Shown one piece after another: positions 42,065 to 50,884 of a DNA stretch of 64,000 nucleotides. The stretch's first letter is position 1. The number at the start of each line of letters is the position of its first letter. The stretch spans positions 108,727 through 172,726 of the forward strand of contig CALBKM010000046.1 in NCBI GenBank assembly GCA_937895705.1, in the 5' to 3' direction. The DNA is from an uncultured Clostridia bacterium (GTDB taxonomy: Bacteria; Bacillota; Clostridia; Lachnospirales; Lachnospiraceae). The notes beneath the pieces were generated by a model. The model had not been told where the DNA came from. It was given only the letters and a program-made list of their open reading frames with translations, and did no database searches. Both the position numbers and the translations under genes were made by a program.

Positions 42065-43837
42065 CTATGCTCCTTTCTGCGTAAGGCCGAACAAGCTTTG
42101 GTATTCTTCACACTGTTCCCGCAACAGCTGCGGTGTTCCCTCCGCACAAATCTTTCCGTCTTTCAGCACAATCACCCGGTCGCAGGCTTCCACGGTTTTT
42201 AACCTATGGGAAACCATCACACAGCCTCTGCCTTGTAATCCCTCATCCAATTTGCTCAGCACCCGTTCCTCTGTCTCGGTATCAAGCGCCGCGGTAACCT
42301 CATCCAGGAACACAAAATCGGTTCCCTGTACATAGGCTCTCGCAATGCCGAACCGCTGCCGTTGTCCGCCCGACAAATTGCTGCCCCAACGTTCCAACAC
42401 CGTGTCAAGGCCCTCCTTTTGTTCCGAAATGTATTCGGAAATTCCCGCACTTCTGCAAGCCTTTTCAAGCACCTCCGACCGTATCGTTTCTCCCATTTCA
42501 AGATTCTCCCGAATTGTTCCGCTAAATAACAATACATGCTGGAAAGCGGCACCAAAACGACGGTACAACACATCCCTGTCTATCTGCGCCATTGATATGT
42601 CATCCAACAAAATATCCCCCTGTTGCGGTTCATACAATCCCAACAACAAATTGAGAAGCGTACTTTTTCCTGCTCCGGAACCGCCCACCACAGCCACCTT
42701 TTCTCCGCGCTTTACAGAAAAATCAATTCCGTGCAGTACCTCGATTTCACTGTTCTGATACCGAAAACTACAATCCTTAACTTTTATCTCATTTATCTGT
42801 TTTCCCGGCTGTACGTTTTTCTTATCCTTATCCATTCCCTTCTTTCCGAGGAAACGATAAATCCGCTCAATAATCGAAATTCTCTGCTGTGCATCCATAT
42901 AATATCTTGCTACTTCCGCTAAAGACTCGGACATGGTGTTGAAATAAGCAAGCATCACGGTAATGATTCCTACCTGAAGACCCTTGGTGATGGCAAAATA
43001 TGCCAATAACCCGTACTGAATTACCAGAATCACATTTTTTATATTGACTAACACCTCGTTTCCGACACAATTATCCACTTCGATTTTTGCCCGGACACGA
43101 TTCATTTTCTTTAAATCCCCGTTATATTTTTTCAGAACATAATCCTTTGCACCCCAAACCTTAATCTCTGAAAACGCACCCGCAATTTCTAACAACCGAT
43201 TGACATACTTTGCATAAATCTCATTCCATTTTCCACTGTTAGCACGGATTCTTTTTCCGATAGAGAAGGTGGCAATTACCGATAACGGCACAATGACAAC
43301 CGAAACCAGTCCAAACACCGGATTTATCAGAAACATAATAATCAGACAAAACAAAATACGTAGCGTATTGTTGGCATTATGTATCACATTCCGTACCATA
43401 AAATGCAAACCTTCCGATGTCCAGAACAAAATCATGTTTCCGGTATCTCCGTGCCGCAATTCAGTCATTTCCTCTGCAGTCAAAGTTTGCAGCTTTCGGA
43501 ATAGCCTTACACGAAGTCTTCTGTGAATGCCGTGTCCTACCACACTGTACAATTCATAAGTTACATAGTGCAATGCGATACCGAATACCGTGATTCCGAA
43601 AAATCCCATGCTGATTTTAAGAAAGCCCGGCAAATCATTCTCATAAATTACACAGTCAATCATCTCACCGAAAATAATCGGTGACACCACATTTGCCGCC
43701 GTGCGAACCAAACAGCAGAAGTAAAATAACAAATAATGCGTTTTCATACCGTCCATAAGTGACCACAAAAATTTTGCGGTGGTACAATAGTTTAACGATT
43801 TCTCCACCACTGCCGGCGATATCTTCTTTTGTTTCAT
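42065..43837 (-). CDS. ABC exporter subunit, fused membrane-ATPase (first gene)
   Basis: 590 residues. Six membrane helices (about 35-320) and ATPase domain: Walker A GGSGAGKST, signature LSGGQRQRF, Walker B FVFLDEVTAALD, H-loop MVSHRLKT. All catalytic residues are intact. Ends in TAG only two bases before the partner gene. Divergent AraC-type regulator upstream. Exporters under AraC control in gut Firmicutes often move peptides, bile acids or drugs; the sequence alone does not decide. Confidence 0.93.
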   Translation of the reverse strand: MKQKKISPAVVEKSLNYCTTAKFLWSLMDGMKTHYLLFYFCCLVRTAANVVSPIIFGEMIDCVIYENDLPGFLKISMGFFGITVFGIALHYVTYELYSVVGHGIHRRLRVRLFRKLQTLTAEEMTELRHGDTGNMILFWTSEGLHFMVRNVIHNANNTLRILFCLIIMFLINPVFGLVSVVIVPLSVIATFSIGKRIRANSGKWNEIYAKYVNRLLEIAGAFSEIKVWGAKDYVLKKYNGDLKKMNRVRAKIEVDNCVGNEVLVNIKNVILVIQYGLLAYFAITKGLQVGIITVMLAYFNTMSESLAEVARYYMDAQQRISIIERIYRFLGKKGMDKDKKNVQPGKQINEIKVKDCSFRYQNSEIEVLHGIDFSVKRGEKVAVVGGSGAGKSTLLNLLLGLYEPQQGDILLDDISMAQIDRDVLYRRFGAAFQHVLLFSGTIRENLEMGETIRSEVLEKACRSAGISEYISEQKEGLDTVLERWGSNLSGGQRQRFGIARAYVQGTDFVFLDEVTAALDTETEERVLSKLDEGLQGRGCVMVSHRLKTVEACDRVIVLKDGKICAEGTPQLLREQCEEYQSLFGLTQKGA

Positions 43838-43995
43838 CCTATCGCTTCCCTTCCGTTTTTTATACTCCCTATTCTACAGATTATTTCTCATTTGAAAATT
43901 CAATTTCTGCACAAATTAACTATAAGATTTGCAGCATGTTGCAAGGTCTGAAAAAATCTGATAAAATGAGCCTATCAAACAAAGGGAGTGATTGT

Positions 43996-44916
43996 ATGCT
44001 GTTGGAAACCTATGACCGTTTAAGAGACAACCGACGTATTTTACTGGAATATGCGCCCAACGAATCCTTTACCGAATATCCGTATAAGGACCGTTACAGC
44101 CTGACACTTCTTACGCAGGGAAGCATCTCCTTCCGCTTGAACGGAGAGAAATTTGACTTGGAAGCTCCGATTGTTCTCTGTACCTGTTACAATGACCGAT
44201 TTGAGTTGTTAGAGCCTTCCTTCTTTAAAGCACAAACCATTTGTTTCCATCCGCTGTTTGTGAATAGTTCTTTGGACTATTCCGCCCTTGAACTCGATGC
44301 CTTTGAGGAACTGCACGAACAACACGACCGGAATATGATGTCCCTTTTTAATCACAACCACGGTTGTAACGGAGTGTTAAAGCTCCCGGCTTCCTCCTAC
44401 TTAAAGGCAAGCCAGTGGATTAAACTGATGGGCGTAGAAAGCCTTACCCAGAGCGATGGGATGTGGACCTGTCGTATCCGAAGATATCTGTTGCAGACCC
44501 TTTACTTACTGGACGACATTTTCATGGAACAGTGGCACGAACAACAAGAAGGAAAATGTTCCCCGGTTGAGAAAGCACTGAACTATATTCATACCAATTA
44601 TTCCAGCTGTATCGAGCTTTCCGATGTCTGTAATGTTGCCGGCGTCAACCGGACAAAACTGAATCAGGACTTTAAAACAAAAACCGGGTCCACCATCATT
44701 AAGTATTTAAACGACTACCGGCTTAACCTTGCAAAGCAATCTTTAATTCACACAGAGATAAAGCTTGAAGAACTTGCGGATGCGTTAGGCTACCGATATT
44801 GCTCTTACTTCATCACACAGTTTACAAAAAACGTAGGAATGACGCCGAGTGAATACAGAGAGAAGAACCGGATAAGTAGAGACCCATGTGGAAGCACATT
44901 GGAAGAGAATTCATAA
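43996..44916 (+). CDS. AraC family transcriptional regulator
   Basis: 306 residues. N-terminal cupin-like sensing region and C-terminal double helix-turn-helix (about 205-300): ELSDVCNVAGVNRTKLNQDF, LEELADALGYRYCSYFITQF, GMTPSEYRE. The start is at MLLETYDRL with AAAGGGAG 7 nt upstream; the longer frame overlaps the divergent exporter gene and lacks a ribosome-binding site. Probably activates or represses that exporter operon. Confidence 0.93.
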   Translation: MLLETYDRLRDNRRILLEYAPNESFTEYPYKDRYSLTLLTQGSISFRLNGEKFDLEAPIVLCTCYNDRFELLEPSFFKAQTICFHPLFVNSSLDYSALELDAFEELHEQHDRNMMSLFNHNHGCNGVLKLPASSYLKASQWIKLMGVESLTQSDGMWTCRIRRYLLQTLYLLDDIFMEQWHEQQEGKCSPVEKALNYIHTNYSSCIELSDVCNVAGVNRTKLNQDFKTKTGSTIIKYLNDYRLNLAKQSLIHTEIKLEELADALGYRYCSYFITQFTKNVGMTPSEYREKNRISRDPCGSTLEENS

Positions 44917-44923
44917 AAAATTT

Positions 44924-44963
44924 TGCGCGGCCCTTGTTCTTACAAGCACCGCGCAGTTTTTTC
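44924..44963 (+). terminator. Terminator of the AraC gene
   Basis: TGCGCGG (44924-44930) pairs with CCGCGCA (44949-44955), with TGT/ACA inside, followed by GTTTTTTC. The inner GCGCGGCCC-TTGTTCTT resembles the join between hairpins 1 and 2 of the family-1 element at 37560-37576, so it may be a decayed or related form. Confidence 0.8.
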
Positions 44964-44979
44964 TTCTTATCCAACAAAT

Positions 44980-46614
44980 TTACTGAATTCCAATCTGCTT
45001 AAGCTTCTCCGTTTCCTCCTCAATCACCTTTTTATCGATTCTCTGGAACAAAATCTCCACCTCCGGCAATTTATATCCGGATGCCACCGATTGCTTCTCC
45101 CACTTATTGCTTATTCCGAGCCAGCCGCATACTTTCTCCGAGGAAAACGGCAAAAACGGTGCCAATAACACTGCCAGATTTGCAATAATCTGAACGCAAT
45201 GATACAGCGTGTTTCCGCATGCCGCGATATCCGTGGTTCTTGTGGTCCAAGGCTGTTCCGTGTCAAAGAATTTATTGGAAAATCTCACAAATTCGAATAT
45301 TTCATCTATGGCATCCTTAAACGCTCCGCCTTCGATCTTCGTTCCTACAGAAGAATACAAAGCATCCAGTCGTCCTTCTACCTCCGGACTCAAAACTCCT
45401 TCCGGTACAAGCCCATCAAAATATTTTTCAATAAAAGTCAATGAGCGGTTGATAAAATTTCCGTATGCTCCCAGCAGTTCTCCGTTATGACTGTTCACAT
45501 ATTCTCTCCAGGAAAAGTCTGCATCTTTTTTCTCCGGTCCGTTTGCCAGAAAGAAATACCGAATGGAATCCGTTTCGTATTTATCCAGTAGATCTTTTAT
45601 CCAAATCGCATAGTTGTGACTTGTAGAAATTTTCCGTCCTTCCAGGGTCAAATACTCACTGGATATAATGCGATCCGGCAAATGCCATTCTTCACCGTTT
45701 CCAAACAAAAGTGCCGGCAAAATAATGGTATGGAACGGAATATTATCCTTCCCGTGGACATAATAATGCGTTGCATCTTTGCCCCACAATTCGGTAAAAT
45801 CAGTACCTCGTTCATCCGCTGCCACTTTGCTCGCAGACAAATATCCCAATACATTTTCCGCCCAGATATAAATCGTTTTGTTCTCGTAACCTTCTTTCGG
45901 AACTTCGATTCCCCATTCCAAATCTCTGGTAAGGGCACGGTCCCGCAAACCATCCTCTATATATCGATTGGTAAACGCAACGGCATTTTTTCGCCACGCA
46001 GGATGAGTATCCACCAGTTCCTTTAATTCCTCCGTAAGCTCCGAAATTGCAATATATAAATGCTTCGAATTCTTGAAATGAATCGGTTTCCCACATACCG
46101 CACAAATCGGCTCCAACAGATTCTCCGGCTCCGGGACATTGCCGCATGCGTCACACTGGTCTCCTCTTGTATCCGCTCCGCATTTCGGACATTTTCCCAA
46201 TATAAACCGGTCTGCCAAAAAGGTATTACAACTTTCACAGTATGCCTGCGGAGCTTCTTTTTCGTAAACATGCTTACTTTCATATAACTTCCTGTGAAAT
46301 TCTCTCACAAACTCTTTATGCTCTTTCGCGGATGTTTTTGAATATACATCATAGCTAAAACCAAGCTTTTCGAAGCATTCAGCAAACTCTTCGTGATAAA
46401 AATCACTGATTTCCCGGGGTGTTCTGTTTTCCTGTTTTGCACGAATTGCCACAGGTGTTCCGTAACAATCACTTCCCGATACAAAATACACATCGTCACC
46501 GATTGCTCGATGATATCTTGCCAATACATCCCCCGGCAACAATCCCGCAATGTGACCGATATGCAACGAACCGTTTGCATACGGCCATGCTCCTCCGATT
46601 AAAACTTTCTTCAT
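44980..46614 (-). CDS. metG: Methionyl-tRNA synthetase
   Basis: 544 residues. Class I synthetase: HIGH motif NGSLHIGHI, KMSKS-equivalent GRKISTSHN, Zn-binding knuckles CESCNTF, CPKCGADT, CDACG and CAVCG (two-zinc type), anticodon-binding helices with WTTRTTDIAACG. It lacks the C-terminal tRNA-binding domain seen in longer MetG proteins. Controlled by a Met-specific T-box leader upstream. Confidence 0.97.
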   Translation of the reverse strand: MKKVLIGGAWPYANGSLHIGHIAGLLPGDVLARYHRAIGDDVYFVSGSDCYGTPVAIRAKQENRTPREISDFYHEEFAECFEKLGFSYDVYSKTSAKEHKEFVREFHRKLYESKHVYEKEAPQAYCESCNTFLADRFILGKCPKCGADTRGDQCDACGNVPEPENLLEPICAVCGKPIHFKNSKHLYIAISELTEELKELVDTHPAWRKNAVAFTNRYIEDGLRDRALTRDLEWGIEVPKEGYENKTIYIWAENVLGYLSASKVAADERGTDFTELWGKDATHYYVHGKDNIPFHTIILPALLFGNGEEWHLPDRIISSEYLTLEGRKISTSHNYAIWIKDLLDKYETDSIRYFFLANGPEKKDADFSWREYVNSHNGELLGAYGNFINRSLTFIEKYFDGLVPEGVLSPEVEGRLDALYSSVGTKIEGGAFKDAIDEIFEFVRFSNKFFDTEQPWTTRTTDIAACGNTLYHCVQIIANLAVLLAPFLPFSSEKVCGWLGISNKWEKQSVASGYKLPEVEILFQRIDKKVIEEETEKLKQIGIQ

Positions 46615-46723
46615 AATATCTACCTCATTTCTTTTTTGTGTGATAACTAAATTTCCGGTGTCCTATGACACTTCGTTTCTCGCAAAGGATGTTTTACTGT
46701 TTCCCTTGGCGATAAAATAGAAT

Positions 46724-47023
46724 AAAAAAAGCCCTCCTCTCTGAAAAATTTCTTTTTCAGGGACGAGAGCAACGGCTTCGTGTTACCACCCCAAATTCAC
46801 CTACACCTCACGGTATAGGCCTTATCAACTACGGATGAGAAATGATTCATCGATAGTATATCACTGTAACGGGTGCACCCGTCGTAGCCTTGGCAAACAT
46901 GCTTCGGTACGCAGCTCCGAGACCATTTTCGGTAGTTCCTTCTGTGCCTGTTCTCACCAATCCAGACTCTCTGTAACATATCTAACTACTTACTTTTCTC
47001 TTCCCAGCTTTTTTTCATTATTT
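46724..47023 (-). ncRNA. T-box leader, methionine specific
   Basis: On the minus strand: stem I with AGAGAG; specifier region GAAAATGGTCTCGGAGC, where ATG (Met) occupies the position equivalent to TTC in the Phe leader; antiterminator GGGGTGGTAACACG with the TGGT bulge for the ACCA tRNA end (a variant of the usual TGGTACCGCG); terminator CCCTGAAAAA / TTTTTCAG followed by seven T (46724-46730). It controls metG 110 bp downstream; the intervening bases hold no gene. Confidence 0.93.
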
Positions 47024-47029
47024 TCGTTG

Positions 47030-47058
47030 ATTATACAACTACTCTTTTCTTTTGTCAA
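47030..47058 (-). promoter_or_regulatory. Promoter of the Met T-box / metG transcript
   Basis: On the minus strand TTGACA (47053-47058), 17 bp, TATAAT (47030-47035), a perfect consensus. Confidence 0.88.
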
Positions 47059-47091
47059 TCATATTTTCAATAAAAATATCAATAAAAAATT

Positions 47092-47736
47092 TTATCTCCA
47101 CCCATGCCCTTTCGGGTACAACATCTCCATGGCCTTTTCAAACCATGCTCTCTGCTCCTCGTTCAATCTCTCTATCGTCAATTCAAAATCCTGCTGATAT
47201 CCTTCGCGCTCGATATCGGTGGATTTAAACAGCAAACAAAGTTCCGGTGCCAAATATGACATACCATTCTTTTGTAATATTGCTTTCTCCAACTCGCGTT
47301 TCACTCGATTGTCTCTGATATAGACAAACTCTTTTTCCGTTTTTTCATTAAACAGAAACTCAATATAATTGAGTTTGGACAGTCCGGTATGCTGAAAATC
47401 AAGCCAGTACACATCCTGCTCTTCCGTATCATACAAGCGCGCCAACTCACAATCTTCGGTACAACAGAAAATATTCTTTCGTAGTTTTTCCTGCGTCCGA
47501 ATATCCGTGATGCGGTGTACTTTACCGCCACCTAGCATCTCATAGACACAAAATCCCTTGGCCTGCATATAGGTAATGATCTTTTCTCTATCCTCCCAAA
47601 AAGCAAGAATATCAATATCTCCGTGCGTTCTGGTTTCATATCCAAGGAACAAATCCAAAGCAAAACCTCCGCAAATCGCATAGGAAAAGTCCTGTCCTTT
47701 TAAAAGGACATTTACTTCTTCTATCAGTCGGTTCAT
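47092..47736 (-). CDS. Nucleotidyltransferase-fold protein
   Basis: About 214 residues. Nucleotidyltransferase motif CGGFALDLFLGYETRTHGD-I-D: G-G-F-A-x-D followed by the acidic DID pair, as in aminoglycoside adenylyltransferase-like and AbiEii-like proteins. The acceptor is unknown. The start is at MNRLIEEV because GAGGAG lies 10 nt upstream, overlapping the end of the membrane-protein gene. It sits just behind the metG promoter region; no antitoxin-like partner is adjacent, which argues against AbiE. Confidence 0.78.
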   Translation of the reverse strand: MNRLIEEVNVLLKGQDFSYAICGGFALDLFLGYETRTHGDIDILAFWEDREKIITYMQAKGFCVYEMLGGGKVHRITDIRTQEKLRKNIFCCTEDCELARLYDTEEQDVYWLDFQHTGLSKLNYIEFLFNEKTEKEFVYIRDNRVKRELEKAILQKNGMSYLAPELCLLFKSTDIEREGYQQDFELTIERLNEEQRAWFEKAMEMLYPKGHGWR

Positions 47737-47743
47737 CTTCTCT

Positions 47744-48136
47744 TTACTCCTCAACATCACTTTCTTCTTCAGAGTCTTCTAAAGAGTCAAAAGTTTCATC
47801 TGCTTCCGCAACTTCATCTTCTTCAATTCCGTACTTCTTCTCAATTTCCTTCGCTACCTTCTCCGGGTCCTCGCCGTTCTTGATACGCTTATTGTACTGA
47901 CGCAGTTCTTTTAAAGACATTCCCTCCGGGGCATTCTTCTTTGCCCACTTATCCAGTGCAATAAAAATATACAGTACAATCGGAACAATTACCGTAGCCA
48001 CAAGGCTGGCCATAAACATGCCCTCCGCGCCCGGCTTTGCCATAAGCGCAAATACGAAACTTGCCACATACATTCCCACAATCAGTAAAAGGCCAACTAC
48101 CGCCACAATCTGCTTGAACGTTATTTTCTTTTTCAT
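47744..48136 (-). CDS. Small membrane protein with acidic tail
   Basis: 130 residues. Two membrane helices (about 8-31 and 41-61), then a basic stretch (WAKKNAPEGMSLKELRQYNKR) and a strongly acidic C-terminus (EEDEVAEADE, LEDSEEESDVEE). AAAGGAG precedes the ATG. It lies between rarA and the nucleotidyltransferase, probably one transcript. No named family is recognised. Confidence 0.75.
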   Translation of the reverse strand: MKKKITFKQIVAVVGLLLIVGMYVASFVFALMAKPGAEGMFMASLVATVIVPIVLYIFIALDKWAKKNAPEGMSLKELRQYNKRIKNGEDPEKVAKEIEKKYGIEEDEVAEADETFDSLEDSEEESDVEE

Positions 48137-48153
48137 CTTCTATCTCCTTTTTA

Positions 48154-49482
48154 CTATTTTTCCTGTTCTCCCTTTAAAAACGCCAGCCATTCCTTCTGGG
48201 TCTTTTCATAGCCCTGCTCCGACGGCTCGTAGAACTTCTCACCTACCACGCCGTCCGGCAAATACTGCTGTTCTACATAATGGTTCGGGAATGCATGGGC
48301 ATATTGATACCCGATGCCGTGGTTCAGCTTTGCTGCCCCTTTGTAATGGGCATCCATCAAATGCACCGGAACCGGTGCCGTCTTATGGGTCGCCACATAG
48401 TTCATTGCCCGTTCGATGGCCGTCACAGCCGAATTACTCTTCGGTGCACATGCTACGTAAGACGCTGCCTGGGCCAGTACAATCTGCGCCTCCGGCATAC
48501 CAAGGCGTTCCGCTGCCAAGGATGCATTTACCGCTACCACCAGCGCCTGCGGATCCGCATTGGACACATCCTCCGCTGCGCAAATCATAATGCGTCGTGC
48601 GATAAAGGCCGGTTCCTCTCCCGCGTACAACATCTTCGCCAGATAATACACCGCCGCATCCGGGTCAGAGCCCCGCATGCTCTTAATAAAAGCGGAAATA
48701 TTGTCGTAATGGTTGTCGCCGTCCTTGTCATACCGAAGCACACGCTTCTGAATACAATCCGCAACCACTTCTCTCGTAATATGTATCAGCCCGTCCTCAC
48801 TACGCTCCGTGGTGAGCACACCGAGCTCAATCGCATTTAACGCCGTTCTGCCGTCGCCGTTTGCCACATCCGCCAGGAAAGAAATTGCTTCCGGGTCCGC
48901 CACCGCCTTATAGGCGCCCAGGCCCCGTTCCGTATCCTCAATGGCACGATAGAGAAGCTTTTCCACATTTTCCTTAGAAAGAGGCTTCAACTCAAAAATT
49001 ACAGACCGGGAAATCAGTGCCCCGTTTACCTCAAAGTACGGATTCTCCGTGGTGGCACCGATTAAGGACACCGTGCCGTCCTCTACAAAGGGAAGCAAAT
49101 AGTCCTGCTGACTCTTATTAAAACGATGAATCTCGTCTACAAACAAGATCGTTTTCTTTCCGTACATGCCAAGAGTCTCTTTCGCCTTGGCGATGACCTC
49201 TTCCATGTCCTTTTTCCCCGCTACCGTCGCATTTAACTGGGTAAACTCGGAGCTGGTGGTATGAGCAATCACCTGAGCAAGTGTGGTCTTACCGGTCCCC
49301 GGCGGTCCGTAAAAAATCACGGAACCCAGCTTGTCCGCCTTAATTGCTCTGGAAAGAAGCTTTCCTTCCCCCAAAATATGCTCCTGTCCCACCACTTCCT
49401 CTAAGGTCCGGGGACGAAGTCTCGCCGCCAGCGGGGATTCTTTTTTCGACGTTTCCGTCCGCATATATTCAAACAGGTCCAT
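48154..49482 (-). CDS. rarA: Replication-associated recombination ATPase RarA
   Basis: 442 residues. AAA+ ATPase acting at stalled replication forks (MgsA/Mgs1/WRNIP1 family). N-terminal LAARLRPRTLEEVVGQEH, Walker A GPPGTGKTT, Walker B LFVDEIHRFNKSQQD, sensor GATTENPYF, and the C-terminal MgsA domain ending YLPDGVVGEKFYEPSE. AGGAGG precedes the ATG. It starts 11 bp after the toxin gene of the DinJ/YafQ pair, on the same strand. Confidence 0.97.
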   Translation of the reverse strand: MDLFEYMRTETSKKESPLAARLRPRTLEEVVGQEHILGEGKLLSRAIKADKLGSVIFYGPPGTGKTTLAQVIAHTTSSEFTQLNATVAGKKDMEEVIAKAKETLGMYGKKTILFVDEIHRFNKSQQDYLLPFVEDGTVSLIGATTENPYFEVNGALISRSVIFELKPLSKENVEKLLYRAIEDTERGLGAYKAVADPEAISFLADVANGDGRTALNAIELGVLTTERSEDGLIHITREVVADCIQKRVLRYDKDGDNHYDNISAFIKSMRGSDPDAAVYYLAKMLYAGEEPAFIARRIMICAAEDVSNADPQALVVAVNASLAAERLGMPEAQIVLAQAASYVACAPKSNSAVTAIERAMNYVATHKTAPVPVHLMDAHYKGAAKLNHGIGYQYAHAFPNHYVEQQYLPDGVVGEKFYEPSEQGYEKTQKEWLAFLKGEQEK

Positions 49483-49493
49483 GCCTATGCCTC

Positions 49494-49766
49494 CTAAAAT
49501 AATTCACTGTGACTCCCTGTTCTTGTTAAATACAAAATCAGTTCGCCGTTATCTATCTCATAAATCAAAAGCCAGTCCGGAGTAATATGACATTCTCTCT
49601 TACCGGCATAATTTCCGACCAAAGCATGATCTTTGTTTTTTTCCGGTAGCTTCTCACCATTCGAAAGCTTTGTAACAACTTCGTCCATCAACTTCATGTT
49701 ATAACCACGCTTAATAATCGTTTTTAAATCCTTCTTAAATTTACCGGTGGCAACTATTCTGTACAT
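49494..49766 (-). CDS. yafQ: YafQ-type mRNA interferase toxin
   Basis: 90 residues. RelE-superfamily ribosome-dependent endoribonuclease. Seen: FKKDLKTIIKRGYN, His in NKDHALVG, RECHITPDWLLIYEI and the C-terminal TRTGSHSELF with the catalytic-type His. It overlaps the antitoxin gene by 13 bp, the usual order with the antitoxin first. Neutralised by the adjacent DinJ-like protein. Confidence 0.92.
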   Translation of the reverse strand: MYRIVATGKFKKDLKTIIKRGYNMKLMDEVVTKLSNGEKLPEKNKDHALVGNYAGKRECHITPDWLLIYEIDNGELILYLTRTGSHSELF

Positions 49767-50041
49767 TCACCCTCAATCTCCTTTAATAAATCTCCAAAAC
49801 AACTATAAGATTTTACCATAGAAGGGTTCTTTTTCATTTCCTCTACTTCTCTAAAAGCCTCTAAAGTTTCAGTATTAAAATGATCTCTTGATATTTCAAA
49901 CGGAATTCTCTGCTCTCTAATCGCCTGCTTTGCCGCCATAGTAAAAAAGGTAGTCAAATCCAAGCCCAAATCGGCCATTAATTCTTGTAATTGAGACTTT
50001 ACATTTGCATCTATTCTCATTGTTACATTTGTTGTCGCCAT
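49754..50041 (-). CDS. dinJ: DinJ/RelB-type antitoxin
   Basis: 95 residues. N-terminal ribbon-helix-helix DNA-binding segment TNVTMRIDANVKSQLQELMADLG and the LTTFFTMAAKQAI helix, then a toxin-wrapping C-terminus. The start is at MATTNVTM with AAGGAG 9 nt upstream. It probably represses its own promoter (TTGACA-18-TATAAT, 50065-50094). Confidence 0.92.
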   Translation of the reverse strand: MATTNVTMRIDANVKSQLQELMADLGLDLTTFFTMAAKQAIREQRIPFEISRDHFNTETLEAFREVEEMKKNPSMVKSYSCFGDLLKEIEGECTE

Positions 50042-50064
50042 AAAAATCAACTCCTTTCAGCCAT

Positions 50065-50094
50065 ATTATAGTATAACCAAACTTGTTTTGTCAA
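50065..50094 (-). promoter_or_regulatory. Promoter of the dinJ-yafQ toxin-antitoxin operon
   Basis: On the minus strand TTGACA (50089-50094), 18 bp, TATAAT (50065-50070). TATACTATAATATGG around the -10 box has partial symmetry and may bind the antitoxin. The rest of 50095-50317 has no recognised feature. Confidence 0.7.
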
Positions 50095-50317
50095 TACAAT
50101 GCACATATAACGCACTGCTTTCTTCTTTGTTTTTCACTCATTATGCTCAGACAAGCGCTCAGACAAACGAGGCAAACGGACAAAATTTGAACCGCAGGAA
50201 AATATCTCTTTCCTCTTTCTCCTACACCTCCATAGACATTTCACCCCATCGGTTTTATAATAAACCTGTACATGTACAAAACATTTTAATCATTCATATG
50301 CATAACGGAGGATTCTT

Positions 50318-50884
50318 ATGATAGAAAATTTAATGATTTTAGGGAAAAAAATATTAGAACTGAGAAAACGTCACTCCATGACTCAGGAAAAGCTGGCAAA
50401 TGAGATGGGTGTCTCCATCGGCGCCGTATCCAAATGGGAAACCGGTGCTTCTATTCCTGACCTTACCATGCTATGTGCACTGGCCGATTTTTTCCATATG
50501 TCCTCGGACTATTTGCTGGGCCGCAACCTTCCGAACCATTTTCTGATATGTGACGACTCTGCCTTTATGGGTGGTATGGTAACCGACATGATACACCATC
50601 TCGGTTACTCCGCAAAATCCGTAGAAAACAGCAATCAGCTGTTTCAGGCATTGGAAACGACTCTTCCCTACGGTATCTTTTTAGATGTGCACTTTCCGGA
50701 CGAAAACGGTCTAGATATCCTGAAACGTCTCAAGAAAGAATACCCGACCCTTCACGTTATCATGCTGACTGCCGACACAAGCGAAGAGGTACACTCTCTC
50801 GCCACGGAATACGGTGCGGAATACTTTGTTTATAAACCGTTTTCCTTTGAACATCTGCAGGCAGCCATAAAGGCAATCCTTTAA
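50318..50884 (+). CDS. XRE helix-turn-helix fused to a response-regulator receiver domain
   Basis: 188 residues. XRE domain (about 5-65): LRKRHSMTQEKLANEMGVS, GAVSKWETGASIPDL. Receiver domain (about 70-188): acidic pair in LICDDSAF, phosphoacceptor Asp in GIFLDVHFPDENG, Thr in IMLTADT, Lys in FVYKPFSF. All receiver catalytic residues are intact. The order is reversed from normal regulators (receiver first) and the DNA-binding family is atypical. No kinase gene is adjacent. CGGAGG precedes the ATG. It converges with the HAD gene, the two stops overlapping by 4 bp. Confidence 0.92.
   Translation: MIENLMILGKKILELRKRHSMTQEKLANEMGVSIGAVSKWETGASIPDLTMLCALADFFHMSSDYLLGRNLPNHFLICDDSAFMGGMVTDMIHHLGYSAKSVENSNQLFQALETTLPYGIFLDVHFPDENGLDILKRLKKEYPTLHVIMLTADTSEEVHSLATEYGAEYFVYKPFSFEHLQAAIKAIL

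Noticed and set aside
47092..48136. AbiE-type toxin-antitoxin pair
   Set aside because: The nucleotidyltransferase motif is present, but the neighbour is a two-helix membrane protein, not an AbiEi-like antitoxin.
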